Shown: piece by piece, positions 35,789 to 44,814 of the stretch
How positions within the stretch are numbered: the first letter of the stretch is position 1
How the letters are laid out: each line of letters begins with the position of its first letter
Assembly: GCF_038096175.1 (NCBI RefSeq)
Contig: NZ_CP151099.1
Location: forward strand, 4,693,484 to 4,757,483
DNA from: Nostoc sp. UHCC 0302
GTDB lineage: Bacteria; Cyanobacteriota; Cyanobacteriia; Cyanobacteriales; Nostocaceae
Direction: 5' to 3'
Length of the DNA stretch: 64,000 bases
Notes under the pieces: generated by a model
What the model was told of the DNA's origin: nothing
Database searches by the model: none
The model's input: only the letters and a program-made list of their open reading frames with translations
Position numbers and translations under genes: made by a program

Positions 35789-36337
35789 ATGTCAAAGACT
35801 AAAGTCATTAGCTGTATAAGTGCTAGTATAGCGTTTCTGGCACTCATACAGCCCCATACACTAGCACAAACGCTATTTGTAGAAACCTCTGCGCCTACAG
35901 AGATTAATCAGTTATCAATTCCACAAAGAATAACCATTCCTCCCATAGCGCAAACAGAAATTTCACCTGCTGGCATTAATGATTCAGTCAAAAATCAGCA
36001 AGATTTACTCACTCCTCCTAGCTTTCATGCCGTAATTACCCGTGAATTACCAAAACTCTGGCAAATGCGAGTACCCATAGATCAAGTGGGTTCTCTCTAT
36101 GCCACTTATGAACTGAGAGCTGAGAATGGTCGCAACAATGCAGTGAGCAATGAGAATGCTTCTAACTCAACAGTTCAAGTTGTGATAGAACCATTGCCTA
36201 TTATTGAGATTTCCCGCGATTCCAATACTAATACAGCTTTAGTGCAGGGGGGAATGCGGTTGAGAATGGATCTTTCAACTGCACAGTTAGCAGGTGGATA
36301 TTCTGGCGATATTACTGTCACAGTGAATCGTCGTTAG
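35789..36337 (+). CDS. Secreted pilus-subunit-like protein (minor)
   Basis: A 182-residue protein. The frame opens at a TTG (35768), but the ATG at 35789 gives a normal signal peptide (MSKTKVISCISASIAFLALI...TLAQ), so I chose that. The mature part is beta-rich and ends LDLSTAQLAGGYSGDITVTVNRR, closely matching the C-terminal strand of the preceding subunit (AGSYTGVITIT). The two are probably distant paralogues. Its place before the chaperone gene supports a minor subunit or adaptor role. Confidence 0.55.
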   Translation: MSKTKVISCISASIAFLALIQPHTLAQTLFVETSAPTEINQLSIPQRITIPPIAQTEISPAGINDSVKNQQDLLTPPSFHAVITRELPKLWQMRVPIDQVGSLYATYELRAENGRNNAVSNENASNSTVQVVIEPLPIIEISRDSNTNTALVQGGMRLRMDLSTAQLAGGYSGDITVTVNRR

Positions 36338-36496
36338 TTTACAAATTGCAATTTTTGTAATAGCACATCTAGCTTTATTGGGTAAACCAAGTCTAGAAGT
36401 TCTACTACAGTTATTGAGAATGGTACAGGGTATTTAGTTTTTTGCTTTTGCAGTCGTAAATAGTTTGTCATCTGTACAGGAAAAAATTTCAACCAG

Positions 36497-37411
36497 ATGT
36501 TGTCAAAATCTAGAAATATAGCTTTAGGTTTAATGGGGGTATTGGCTTTAGGAATGCCTCCTGCTACAGCACTCAATATTGGCGTCACACCCTCTAGAAT
36601 TGAAGTGGAAATTAATAGTAGCAAAACGCGCACTCAGGCTATTCGCGTTTTGAACCCTTCATCTGAGCCAATTGAAGTTAAGGCTGTTGTGCGATCATGG
36701 GTGATGAATGAAGATAATAAACTGCAAGAAGTTGCTCCTAGCGAACAATCTTTAGAGCAGTGGATTGTTTTCACTCCTGCTAGGTTTAAAATTCCAGCAG
36801 GTGGCGCTCAAACTCTCCGCTTTGCTATTCGTCCCAAAGTTCAGCCTAGATCAGGTGAACATCGAGCTGTAATTTATTTTGAAGAAGTTCCTCCTAACAA
36901 TACACAATCTAAAGGTGTGAGAATTATTGGACGGTTAGGAGTTGTAATCTATGGTTATGTAGGAAAAGTTAAAAGAGTTGGTGTAATTAACTCTGTAACT
37001 GTAGACACCAAACTTAAGGATTTAAGTGCAGTCTTTGATATTTCTAATCAAGGCAATGGATATGTGAGACTAAATGGTCAATATGCCATTTGGCCTGCTG
37101 CCAAATATCCGGGAGCAGAAGCGACGAAACCTTTGGCTAATTTGGGTAAACCAGAAGCCAAGATTCCAAAGTTTGTATTAGATACAGGCTCATTACCTTC
37201 ATCACCAGTATTGCCTGAAAATCGTCGTCAACTCCGGTTACCAATTACGAAAAAGCTACCTCCTGGTAACTATGTATTAGATATTAATGGAGATTTAAGC
37301 GGTGTGCAAATTAATAAAGGCATACCCTTTACTATTCCAGCAGTTAGCAATAACCAGCCTCAAAGCAATCCTGCTGCTCAGAATCTGAGAAATTCCATCC
37401 GTAACAAATAG
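36497..37411 (+). CDS. PapD-like periplasmic pilus chaperone
   Basis: A 304-residue protein with a signal peptide (about 1-25; GMPPATA). The N-terminal immunoglobulin-like domain reads IGVTPSRIEVEINSSKTRTQAIRVLNPSSEPIEVKAVVRSWV, as in pilus chaperones, followed by FTPARFKIPAGGAQTLRFAIRP, equivalent to the chaperone F-G region. It is longer than classical PapD proteins (about 240). The extra sequence is at the C-terminus and is Pro/Asn-rich. It would hold subunits in the periplasm and hand them to the usher gene that follows 118 bases later. Classical PapD residues (two basic anchors) cannot be assigned with certainty. Confidence 0.8.
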   Translation: MLSKSRNIALGLMGVLALGMPPATALNIGVTPSRIEVEINSSKTRTQAIRVLNPSSEPIEVKAVVRSWVMNEDNKLQEVAPSEQSLEQWIVFTPARFKIPAGGAQTLRFAIRPKVQPRSGEHRAVIYFEEVPPNNTQSKGVRIIGRLGVVIYGYVGKVKRVGVINSVTVDTKLKDLSAVFDISNQGNGYVRLNGQYAIWPAAKYPGAEATKPLANLGKPEAKIPKFVLDTGSLPSSPVLPENRRQLRLPITKKLPPGNYVLDINGDLSGVQINKGIPFTIPAVSNNQPQSNPAAQNLRNSIRNK

Positions 37412-37529
37412 CTTTTGTTACTCCAAAAACTTAATTTTTCAACCTAATTACAAACTAAGTTGATTTTCACTTTTTCTATGCAGCCAAGAAGTGTCTTAGG
37501 TTGCTTATGGGAATTTTTGTGCTTAAGCT

Positions 37530-40385
37530 ATGGTCTACCAAACTCCAACACCTCCCCCAACAGTTACAATTGTAGATTCAAAGAATATCTCTTGCCAAAA
37601 GCCAGTAGATACTAATATCAGTCAGAGAAAGAGGATAATTGCAACAGCGATCGCAGCTTCTGCTCCACCAGAAACTTTACCTGCTGAATTTTCTCCAGCT
37701 AGCTCACAGCAAGTCTGTATTAAAGAACAATTTGATAAAAGGATAATTGCTCAAACTTTAAAAACTCAAGTCCCCTCCGAACCATCTGCCAGTAATGATA
37801 ATTCTAAAGCTTCAGAAACCTCAGTAGACAAAAATAATCCTTTGCCGAATACTGCTAATGAAAATACTATAGCAGAAGCAAAAAATTTATTACTTGGGAT
37901 AATTATCAACAACCAAGAAGTTGGTAGCTTAGATGTTGTACGAGATGGAAATACTTTATTACTCCCATTATTAGATTTTGCACAACTTGCTGGTTTTATT
38001 GTTGAACCTACTCCTGAAGGAATCAAACTCAAAACACCTGCTGGAGTAGTTACGCTAGCCGAAAATAAATTGAATAAAATTAAAGGTATCACTTATATCA
38101 GCGATACTTTATTGAAAGAAAAATTAGCTACATATATTCAGTTTAATTCTGCTGATTTAGCTTTGATTGTTGATTTGCCGTGGCGCAGAGATAGTGGACA
38201 AACAAGCACTAATGCTGCTGATCTCCGGCCAGAAGTTCTACCTCCTAGTAGCGGATTATCCAATTTTAGGCAAGAGTTGAACTTTTATAGTAATTCTGGA
38301 GATACTAGTTGGAGTAGCTCCACTCTTCTAGGAGGACGTTTAGCTGGTGGCTCATGGCGTCTGCGCCTAGATAACAATTTTGTCAATCAGCCAGATGTTA
38401 CTGAATATTATTTCTTTAAACGCACAGGACAATTTCTTTATCAGATAGGTCGGCAACAACTTGGACTGCATACCTTACTAACAAATGTTAATTTGACAGG
38501 AGTACAAGTTGGGTATACTAATCTACCTGCTAATAGATTTAATAATGACTATGGTGCAAATGAGCTTCTGCCCAGACGCTCACAAGCTACACAAACATTT
38601 CGAGGTATAGTTCCTCCCACAAGTTTTGTTCAGTTAAGAGTTAGTGGTGTGGTTGTTGCCCAACAGCAGGTAGGGCTTACCGGAGAATACGAATTTTTAG
38701 ATGTTAACTTGCCTAGTGGTCAATCTAATGAAATTGAACTTTATATTTTTGACCGGAATAATCCGAATGTACCAAGAGAAATCCGTTCTTTAAGACTTAA
38801 TGCTTCTGATTTATTGTTACCATCTGGTGGAAATGTTCAATTAGCAGGTGTTGGATTAAGTGGTAACTCTATCCAGAATGCTTTATTTGAAGATTATAAT
38901 TCCACTGACTCAGGTCAGCCTGTGGCATTTTATCAGGTGCGTCAAGGTCTTTCTAATAATTTAACGTTGGAAGGGGCAGTGCAAGTACTCCCTGAGACAA
39001 CACAAGCGCAAGCAGGGTTTGCTTGGCGCTTCGCAAATCCAGTGATTCTAGCTGCTAGTGCTGGGACTTCTCGTGGTCAAATAGGTTATACAGCGGATTT
39101 AGATGTTCAGTTAAACCGCTTCCAAATTATCGGTAATTCCGAATTTTATCCATCTGGCTATTTGTATAGCAGTCAATCACGCGATTATGTTAAGCATAGT
39201 CTGGAAACTAGGTACAACTTTAGTAACAATTTTAGTTTGGGAGTGATTGCCCGTAGTTACCAAGATCAGAGTAATTCAACTAATTACATTTTGCCAACTT
39301 TTTCATTAAGTCCCGTTTCTAACTTATCTCTAAGTGGTAGACCTGATATTTTAGGACGCTATTTATTCAACGCTTTCTATCAAGCAACACAAAATAGCAG
39401 GCTGACTTTTACCTCGTCTGGGGATATATACTCAACAGATTTTAGCCAGAACTTGAGCCGAGAATATCTAGTATCTTTTGGAACTGAATCTGGCGGCGAT
39501 TTGTCTACTCGTTATACTGCAACGCTCAATCGTAACGCGCCTAGCCTTTCAGGTTTGAGCTGGCGGTTAGGACTAGGATACAGAGATGGAGAAGTTGGCC
39601 CAGTGGTAGGCGCTAGTATGCGGTTACTTCCGGGTTTATTCGCCAGACTTGATTATCAAGGCATCCCTTCGAGATACAAGAGCATTTATGGCGGTATTGG
39701 CGATGAGCGCCTAACTATTTCATTAGTATCAGATTTATCTTTTGCCGGTGGTAGAATATCTCCAGCTGAGTATACCTCTATTGGTAAAAACCGAGGCGCG
39801 ATCGCTGGACGAGTTATCGTTGAAGGCGGAAGGAAAGGCTTTGACCTCAGCGAATCTACTATCCAGGTGTTCAATAACCGCAATCAAAGCTTTGGTGGAT
39901 CTGCCATCGACGCTCAAGGTAATTTTTTTGTCGGTAATTTACCAGAAGGTGTCTATATAGTTCAACTTGATCCAGACCAGCTACCTGTAGAACTTTCGAT
40001 TAAGAAAACTACTGTAGTTGCTGAGGTGGCAAACTCTGCTGTGACTAAGTTAGATTTCCCCGTCAGAATAGAATATGGTTTGGCAGGACGAATTACAGAT
40101 GCCGCAGGTAAACCAATACCAGAAATAGAGGTAGAACTCATTAACGCTGAAGGCAAACGAGTTTCTGCGTCTGCGACTGACGAGTTTGGTCTTTATCGTT
40201 TAGATGCAGTTCCGGCTGGCAAGTACATTTTACGGATTTCGCCTCAAAATGGCATCACCAATAGCGCTATCTTACCCACACGAGATATTACTATAGACAA
40301 AGATTTCCTTTATGACCAAAATCTGCAATTGCCAATTTCCCCAACAGTAAAGGAAACTAAAGAACCTGCCGCTAATCCACAATAG
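37530..40385 (+). CDS. Usher-like outer-membrane protein with carboxypeptidase-regulatory-like C-terminal domains
   Basis: A 951-residue protein. After a low-complexity N-terminus (1-110) comes a usher N-terminal-like domain (LLLGIIINNQEVGSLDVVRDGNTLLLPLLDFAQLAGF), a beta-barrel rich in alternating aromatic strands (about 230-740), and a plug-like insert (PTSFVQLRVSGVVVAQQQV...SNEIELYIFD). Two beta-sandwich domains end it: GAIAGRVIVEGG...FNNRNQSFGG and GLAGRITDAAGKPIPEIEVELINAEG, of the carboxypeptidase regulatory-like type, in place of the usual usher C-terminal domains. No signal peptide is evident at the predicted start, and a stop (37524-37526) bars extension in frame. It sits directly after the chaperone gene. 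Confidence 0.75.
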   Translation: MVYQTPTPPPTVTIVDSKNISCQKPVDTNISQRKRIIATAIAASAPPETLPAEFSPASSQQVCIKEQFDKRIIAQTLKTQVPSEPSASNDNSKASETSVDKNNPLPNTANENTIAEAKNLLLGIIINNQEVGSLDVVRDGNTLLLPLLDFAQLAGFIVEPTPEGIKLKTPAGVVTLAENKLNKIKGITYISDTLLKEKLATYIQFNSADLALIVDLPWRRDSGQTSTNAADLRPEVLPPSSGLSNFRQELNFYSNSGDTSWSSSTLLGGRLAGGSWRLRLDNNFVNQPDVTEYYFFKRTGQFLYQIGRQQLGLHTLLTNVNLTGVQVGYTNLPANRFNNDYGANELLPRRSQATQTFRGIVPPTSFVQLRVSGVVVAQQQVGLTGEYEFLDVNLPSGQSNEIELYIFDRNNPNVPREIRSLRLNASDLLLPSGGNVQLAGVGLSGNSIQNALFEDYNSTDSGQPVAFYQVRQGLSNNLTLEGAVQVLPETTQAQAGFAWRFANPVILAASAGTSRGQIGYTADLDVQLNRFQIIGNSEFYPSGYLYSSQSRDYVKHSLETRYNFSNNFSLGVIARSYQDQSNSTNYILPTFSLSPVSNLSLSGRPDILGRYLFNAFYQATQNSRLTFTSSGDIYSTDFSQNLSREYLVSFGTESGGDLSTRYTATLNRNAPSLSGLSWRLGLGYRDGEVGPVVGASMRLLPGLFARLDYQGIPSRYKSIYGGIGDERLTISLVSDLSFAGGRISPAEYTSIGKNRGAIAGRVIVEGGRKGFDLSESTIQVFNNRNQSFGGSAIDAQGNFFVGNLPEGVYIVQLDPDQLPVELSIKKTTVVAEVANSAVTKLDFPVRIEYGLAGRITDAAGKPIPEIEVELINAEGKRVSASATDEFGLYRLDAVPAGKYILRISPQNGITNSAILPTRDITIDKDFLYDQNLQLPISPTVKETKEPAANPQ

Positions 40386-40703
40386 AAGCGTTGTATAGCG
40401 ACAAACCCTGCCCTTCTTCTGACGAAGACCTACGTTAACGGATTCGGGGGTGACGCTCGTTCGCCTTTGGCGTCTCCCCTTCACCCAAAGGGAAAGGCTA
40501 GCGCCTGCTGTAGGATGCCCGTTCGCCTTGGTCTCCTTTAGTAGAAGGGCTGTAGGGAGAAGACTCGCTAACGCTATGCTATCGCAACTACGGCAATCGG
40601 CAAGACTGCGACCCCCTTAGCGCTATGCGTCTACGCCCATTTAATTTACTATTGTTTATATCCTCCAGTTAAATGGGCTACAGCTACCTGCACTTGGGTC
40701 ATC
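40386..40703. repeat. Repeat-rich intergenic region between usher and ppk
   Basis: About 320 bases with GC-rich direct and inverted repeats. GTTCGCCTTTGGCGTCTCC (about 40459-40478) recurs in shortened form as GTTCGCCTTGGTCTCC (about 40521-40536). GCTAACGCTATGC and GCGCTATGCGTCTACGCC (40567 onward) are typical Nostoc dispersed-repeat pieces. No gene is present. Confidence 0.55.
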
Positions 40704-42884
40704 ATGCCGAAATCAAAGAAGAGCGTCAATCCCATCAATCTGAGCGATCCACAATACTATCTCAACCGAGAGTTAAGCTGGTTGCAGTTTAATAACAAGG
40801 TGTTGCATGAAGCCTGCGACCAACGAACACCACTTCTCGAACGCCTCAAGTTTTTAGCAATTTTTAGCTCAAATTTGGATGAGTTTTTCATGGTACGCGT
40901 TGCCGGTTTAAAGCAACAAGTAGAAGCAAAAGTCACCCAGTTAACTCCTGATGGCCGCACACCACAACAACAGCTAGATGATATTCGGTCTACCCTCAGT
41001 CCCCAGGTAGCAAAACAGCACCAACATTTTGAGCAAGTACTTCGATCGCTGTTAGGGAAGCATGGCATCCATATATTGGATTATATAGATTTAAATCAGA
41101 GACAACGGAATTATCTAGAAGGCTACTTTGAAGAACAAATCTTTCCGGTTCTGACTCCTCTTGCAGTTGACCCTAGCCATCCTTTTCCCTACATTTCCAA
41201 TCTCAGTCTGAATTTAGCAGTTGTAGTCAAAAACCCAGACACCGAAGAAGAATACTTTGCCAGAGTCAAAGTTCCCAAAGTTCTACCGCGCTTTTTACCG
41301 ATACCGCCAGAGTTGGGAGAGCAAAATAATGGAACACCAACTCACTGGACTGGAGTACCCTTAGAACAAGCGATCGCTCATAACTTGGAATATTTATTTC
41401 CAGGTATGAATATTCAAGAATATCATCCTTTCCGTATTACCCGTGACGCCGATTTGGTACTAGAAGAGGATGAGGCAGATGATTTATTATTAGCGATCGA
41501 ACAAGAACTACGAAAACGACGCATGGGTGGGAGTCCAGTCCGGTTAGAAATTCAATCGCAGACTCCTGAACCAATTCGGTCAAAGTTATTGCAAGATTTG
41601 GAATTAACAGAAAATGATGTCTACGAAGTAGACGGTCTTTTGGGACTGCGGGATTTGATGTACTTTATGGCATTGCCATTACCAGAACTCAAAGATCCAC
41701 CACGGCAATCTGTTGTACCTTTGCGCCTGCAACGGCTGCGAGAACCAAGTCTCAACCCAGATGTCCTGGAGATGGATGAAGGAAAAGACTTTTTTGCTGT
41801 GATTCGGGAAAAGGATTTGTTGGTACATCATCCATATCAATCCTTTACGGCAACAGTAGTGCGCTTTATTACCCACGCAGCCCATGACCCGAATGTCTTA
41901 GCAATCAAGATGACCCTTTACCGGACTTCTGGGGACTCGCCGATAGTAAATGCCTTAATTGCCGCTGCCGAAAATGGCAAGCAAGTGTCTGTGCTGGTGG
42001 AATTAAAAGCGCGGTTTGATGAAGAGAATAATATTTACTGGGCAAGACGGCTAGAAAGAGTTGGAGTTCATGTAGTCTATGGTTTAGTAGGGCTGAAAAC
42101 CCATAGCAAAATTGTCTTGGTGGTGCGGCGAGAAAAAGACCGGATGCGTCGCTACGTGCATATTGGTACGGGGAATTATAACCCGAAAACGGCACGGCTA
42201 TATACAGATTTAGGATTGTTTAGTTGTCGTGAAGAATTAGGTGCTGATTTAACAGATGTATTTAATTTCTTGACAGGCTATTCTCGGCAAAAATCTTATC
42301 GAGAGTTGCTAGTTGCACCTGTGAATATGCGCGATCGCTTTTTGGCACTAATTCGTCGCGAAATCGAAAATGTTCAAAACGGATTTTCTGGACGTATTGT
42401 TGCCAAAATGAATGCCTTAGTTGATCCAGAAATTATCGCTACTTTATATGAAGCTTCCCGCGCCGGAGTGGAAATAGACCTAATTATTAGGGGCGTTTGC
42501 TGTTTACGCCCTGGGATTAAAGACATCAGTGAAAATATTCGCATAATCAGCATTGTCGGTCGTTATTTAGAACACTCTCGCATTCATTATTTTTATAACA
42601 ATGGAGAAGAGGAAATCTATATTGGTAGTGCTGACTGGATGCGTCGCAACCTGGATCGGCGAATCGAAGTAATTACCCCAGTAAAAGATCCAGATATTGC
42701 TAAGGATTTGCAAGAGATATTGGGAATTATGTTAGCAGACAACCGCCATGCTTGGGAGTTACAAGCAGATGGAACGTACATTCAACGACATCCTGGTGAT
42801 GATTGTCCAGAGGCTAACTCACAAAAAACTCTCATTAATATGGCTTTACGATCAACTGGCGTAGCCACAAACTTAATTGATTAA
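40704..42884 (+). CDS. ppk: Polyphosphate kinase 1
   Basis: Makes long-chain polyphosphate reversibly from ATP. The 726-residue protein has the usual PPK1 order: N-terminal domain (LSWLQFNNKVLHEACD), middle domain (LTPLAVDPSHPFPYISNLSLN), and two C-terminal catalytic domains. The phospho-acceptor His lies in KTHSKIVLVVRR (His467), with a second His in YVHIGTGNYNPKTA. SADWMRRNLDRRIEV near the C-terminus is also diagnostic. The length is close to typical (about 690-740). The ATG at 40704 follows a repeat-rich region and has no neighbour in an obvious operon. Confidence 0.97.
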   Translation: MPKSKKSVNPINLSDPQYYLNRELSWLQFNNKVLHEACDQRTPLLERLKFLAIFSSNLDEFFMVRVAGLKQQVEAKVTQLTPDGRTPQQQLDDIRSTLSPQVAKQHQHFEQVLRSLLGKHGIHILDYIDLNQRQRNYLEGYFEEQIFPVLTPLAVDPSHPFPYISNLSLNLAVVVKNPDTEEEYFARVKVPKVLPRFLPIPPELGEQNNGTPTHWTGVPLEQAIAHNLEYLFPGMNIQEYHPFRITRDADLVLEEDEADDLLLAIEQELRKRRMGGSPVRLEIQSQTPEPIRSKLLQDLELTENDVYEVDGLLGLRDLMYFMALPLPELKDPPRQSVVPLRLQRLREPSLNPDVLEMDEGKDFFAVIREKDLLVHHPYQSFTATVVRFITHAAHDPNVLAIKMTLYRTSGDSPIVNALIAAAENGKQVSVLVELKARFDEENNIYWARRLERVGVHVVYGLVGLKTHSKIVLVVRREKDRMRRYVHIGTGNYNPKTARLYTDLGLFSCREELGADLTDVFNFLTGYSRQKSYRELLVAPVNMRDRFLALIRREIENVQNGFSGRIVAKMNALVDPEIIATLYEASRAGVEIDLIIRGVCCLRPGIKDISENIRIISIVGRYLEHSRIHYFYNNGEEEIYIGSADWMRRNLDRRIEVITPVKDPDIAKDLQEILGIMLADNRHAWELQADGTYIQRHPGDDCPEANSQKTLINMALRSTGVATNLID

Positions 42885-43047
42885 AAAGTTTTTAATCCCT
42901 TGACAACTAGCTCAAATTAGTTTTTTTCAGAATACTTTAATTTTTTGAGCATTTATCTAATTACTTCTTATGGTTACACACCATTTATTCAACCATAAGA
43001 TAGAGTAAGTACTGGCGCTTGTTCCCATAAACTATAAGAATTATGGT

Positions 43048-43473
43048 ATGCAGTTTTTTTGCAGTTTAATGTTAATGTTGTCCTGTGAGTCTTCTACCTT
43101 GCGCGTTTTAGTGGTCGACGATCACGAACTAACTCGTCTGACCCTACAATTAGCTTTTTCTTGCCAAGAAAATATTCAAGTAGTAGGTCTAGCAAGTAAT
43201 GGTCAAGAAGCTATAGAAATGGTTAAACGTTACCAACCTGACGTGATTGTTCTAGATTTACAAATGCCCGTCATGGATGGTTGGAGCGCATCTAGTAAAA
43301 TTAAAGCCATTTCTCCTAATACCCAAATCCTTGCTTACTCCTCAGTAGAAGATGCAAATTTTCTAGAGACAAAACCTGTGCATAGCTTTGATGATTTTTG
43401 CAAAAAAGATGTACCCACCACTGAACTCATTTCTTTGGTCAGGCAGCTAGGTCAGCGTGCAACAGATGGTTAG
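43048..43473 (+). CDS. Single-domain response regulator (CheY-like receiver)
   Basis: A receiver domain of 141 residues with no output domain. The acidic pair (Asp24, Asp25 in VVDDH), phospho-acceptor Asp70 (VLDLQMPVMDG), Ser98 (YSS) and Lys119 or 120 (FCKKDV) are all present, so it can be phosphorylated. The true start may be the ATG at 43069 or 43075, since the first residues are hydrophobic and unusual for the family. It probably acts as a phosphate relay or sink. The cognate kinase is not obvious; the orphan kinase at 29935-31398 is 12 kb away. Confidence 0.88.
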   Translation: MQFFCSLMLMLSCESSTLRVLVVDDHELTRLTLQLAFSCQENIQVVGLASNGQEAIEMVKRYQPDVIVLDLQMPVMDGWSASSKIKAISPNTQILAYSSVEDANFLETKPVHSFDDFCKKDVPTTELISLVRQLGQRATDG

Positions 43474-43553
43474 ATTTTAGGATAAACGATACACCTATTT
43501 TGGTCGGCTAACTCAAGCCAAGCTAGATTCTAGAGACTGAGGAATTATTTAAG

Positions 43554-43607
43554 AAAAAAGCGTCGGTAGAACCGTAAATTGAGGTTTCTGCCGACGCTGT
43601 TTTTTAT
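43554..43607. terminator. Strong bidirectional rho-independent terminator
   Basis: GCGTCGGTAGAACC and GGTTTCTGCCGACGC form a 14-bp stem (one wobble or mismatch, one bulge) flanked by A-run AAGAAAAAA at the left and TTTTTTATT at the right. It serves the response regulator (+) and the small gene (-) that converge on it. Confidence 0.9.
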
Positions 43608-43629
43608 TCTTGCTATGGCTTGCTCAGAG

Positions 43630-43812
43630 TTAATTATTTTCTATATCTGGAAGAGTGCGTCTAGACTCATCAATCAACTCATCTAGTTCTTCCAAAGCCT
43701 GATTTACGTCAATTCTTAAAGTTCCCAAGTCTGGTTGCTCCAGCAAGCTCAGTAAGTACTCGCGTTTGCTTTGAACTGCGGCAATTCGTTCTTTTATCGT
43801 CTGTAAATCCAT
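43630..43812 (-). CDS. Small acidic coiled-coil protein
   Basis: A 60-residue helical protein (IKERIAAVQSKREYLLSLLEQ..., then VNQALEELDELIDESRRTL). The family is unrecognised. A conserved-looking start, a strong terminator just downstream and normal composition make it a likely real gene. A long amphipathic helix suggests a small regulatory or partner protein. Confidence 0.6.
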   Translation of the reverse strand: MDLQTIKERIAAVQSKREYLLSLLEQPDLGTLRIDVNQALEELDELIDESRRTLPDIENN

Positions 43813-43979
43813 TATTTTTTCCTATTTTTAACTATTCTCTAAGTTTAAACTTAACTCAAAATCAGCTTTCTGAGGTGCGGAACTTTTCTATTAGCTTGAG
43901 CCAATGTCTTCCCTGATCTGTTACTCATAACCGATGATAATAAAACTAATGTATGAAAAATTTATACTAATCTAAGCTC

Positions 43980-44531
43980 ATGCTACGCCAAATTTCGTTG
44001 GGAACACTCGGTTTAACCATCGGCGGCATATTAACCATCATCGGTTTCGTTGCTTACGCTCTGGATTATGCCACGCTTAATCTTGTGGGATTTTTTTACG
44101 GAATTCCTCTATTGTTGGGAGGACTCGCTCTCAAAGCTAATGAACTTACACCCACACCCTTTACCGAAGCTACCACACCTTCAGTTTTGATCCTGCGGGA
44201 ACAGCAAGCGACTGACACTCAAAATAAAATTCGCAAAGACATCACCCAATACTCTTATGGTCAAGATGGTCATCTAGATACGACGCTGTCTTTTTTGGGT
44301 TTGAGTCCCACCGATGAGGAACGACCAGTGGTTACAGGGTTACGAGAAACAGAAATCAACGGGGCTTATGCCTTAATTTTAGAATTTGATTCACCCTTGA
44401 TACCCATTGAAGTGTGGCAGCAAAAGCAAGAAAAAATGACTAACTATTTTGGCCCCGGAGTGGAAGTTAAAATAACACAGCCAGTTGAAAATGAAATTGA
44501 ACTGGCGCTGATTACTACAAAAGGGGAATAG
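43980..44531 (+). CDS. DUF2854 family membrane protein
   Basis: A 183-residue protein starting MLRQISLGTLGLTIGGILTIIGFVAYALDYATLNLVGFFYGIPLLLGG, two hydrophobic segments characteristic of DUF2854, a family shared by cyanobacteria and plastid-bearing plants. The soluble remainder (about 75-183) contains QYSYGQDGHLDTTLSFLGLSP. Its restriction to oxygenic phototrophs suggests a thylakoid-related role (inference). It is monocistronic, upstream of and convergent with a CRR7-like gene. Confidence 0.82.
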   Translation: MLRQISLGTLGLTIGGILTIIGFVAYALDYATLNLVGFFYGIPLLLGGLALKANELTPTPFTEATTPSVLILREQQATDTQNKIRKDITQYSYGQDGHLDTTLSFLGLSPTDEERPVVTGLRETEINGAYALILEFDSPLIPIEVWQQKQEKMTNYFGPGVEVKITQPVENEIELALITTKGE

Positions 44532-44553
44532 GGACTAGCTAGCGAGATAGTTT

Positions 44554-44814
44554 TTATTTTTCTAAGCGAACTGCATACCACTGCAAATATTGCCCAGGGC
44601 CAATATCTAACTCGCAACTAGTATCGAGTAGATATTGTGCTTGGGCCTCCACTGTATCAAACTTTTGTAAATCTGGTGACAAATCTTGAAATGTGAGTTT
44701 CTCAAGAGTTTTTTTCAGCTTTTCTAATAACTCTGAGGCTGTGAGAAATTGTTCTGGTAAGTTTGTTTCTAAAACGACAAAATTATCCTGTTGATACATT
44801 AATGGGTTTGGCAT
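44554..44814 (-). CDS. CRR7-like protein (chlororespiratory reduction 7 family)
   Basis: An 86-residue protein, MPNPLMYQQDNFVVLETN...ILTASELLEKLKK-type, ending DTSCELDIGPGQYLQWYAVRLEK. The C-terminal block is the signature of the CRR7 family, whose plant members help assemble the chloroplast NDH-1 complex (family knowledge). The frame is open to 44871 upstream, but the ATG at 44814 gives the recognisable start. It is convergent with the DUF2854 gene, another plant-shared family. Confidence 0.75.
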   Translation of the reverse strand: MPNPLMYQQDNFVVLETNLPEQFLTASELLEKLKKTLEKLTFQDLSPDLQKFDTVEAQAQYLLDTSCELDIGPGQYLQWYAVRLEK

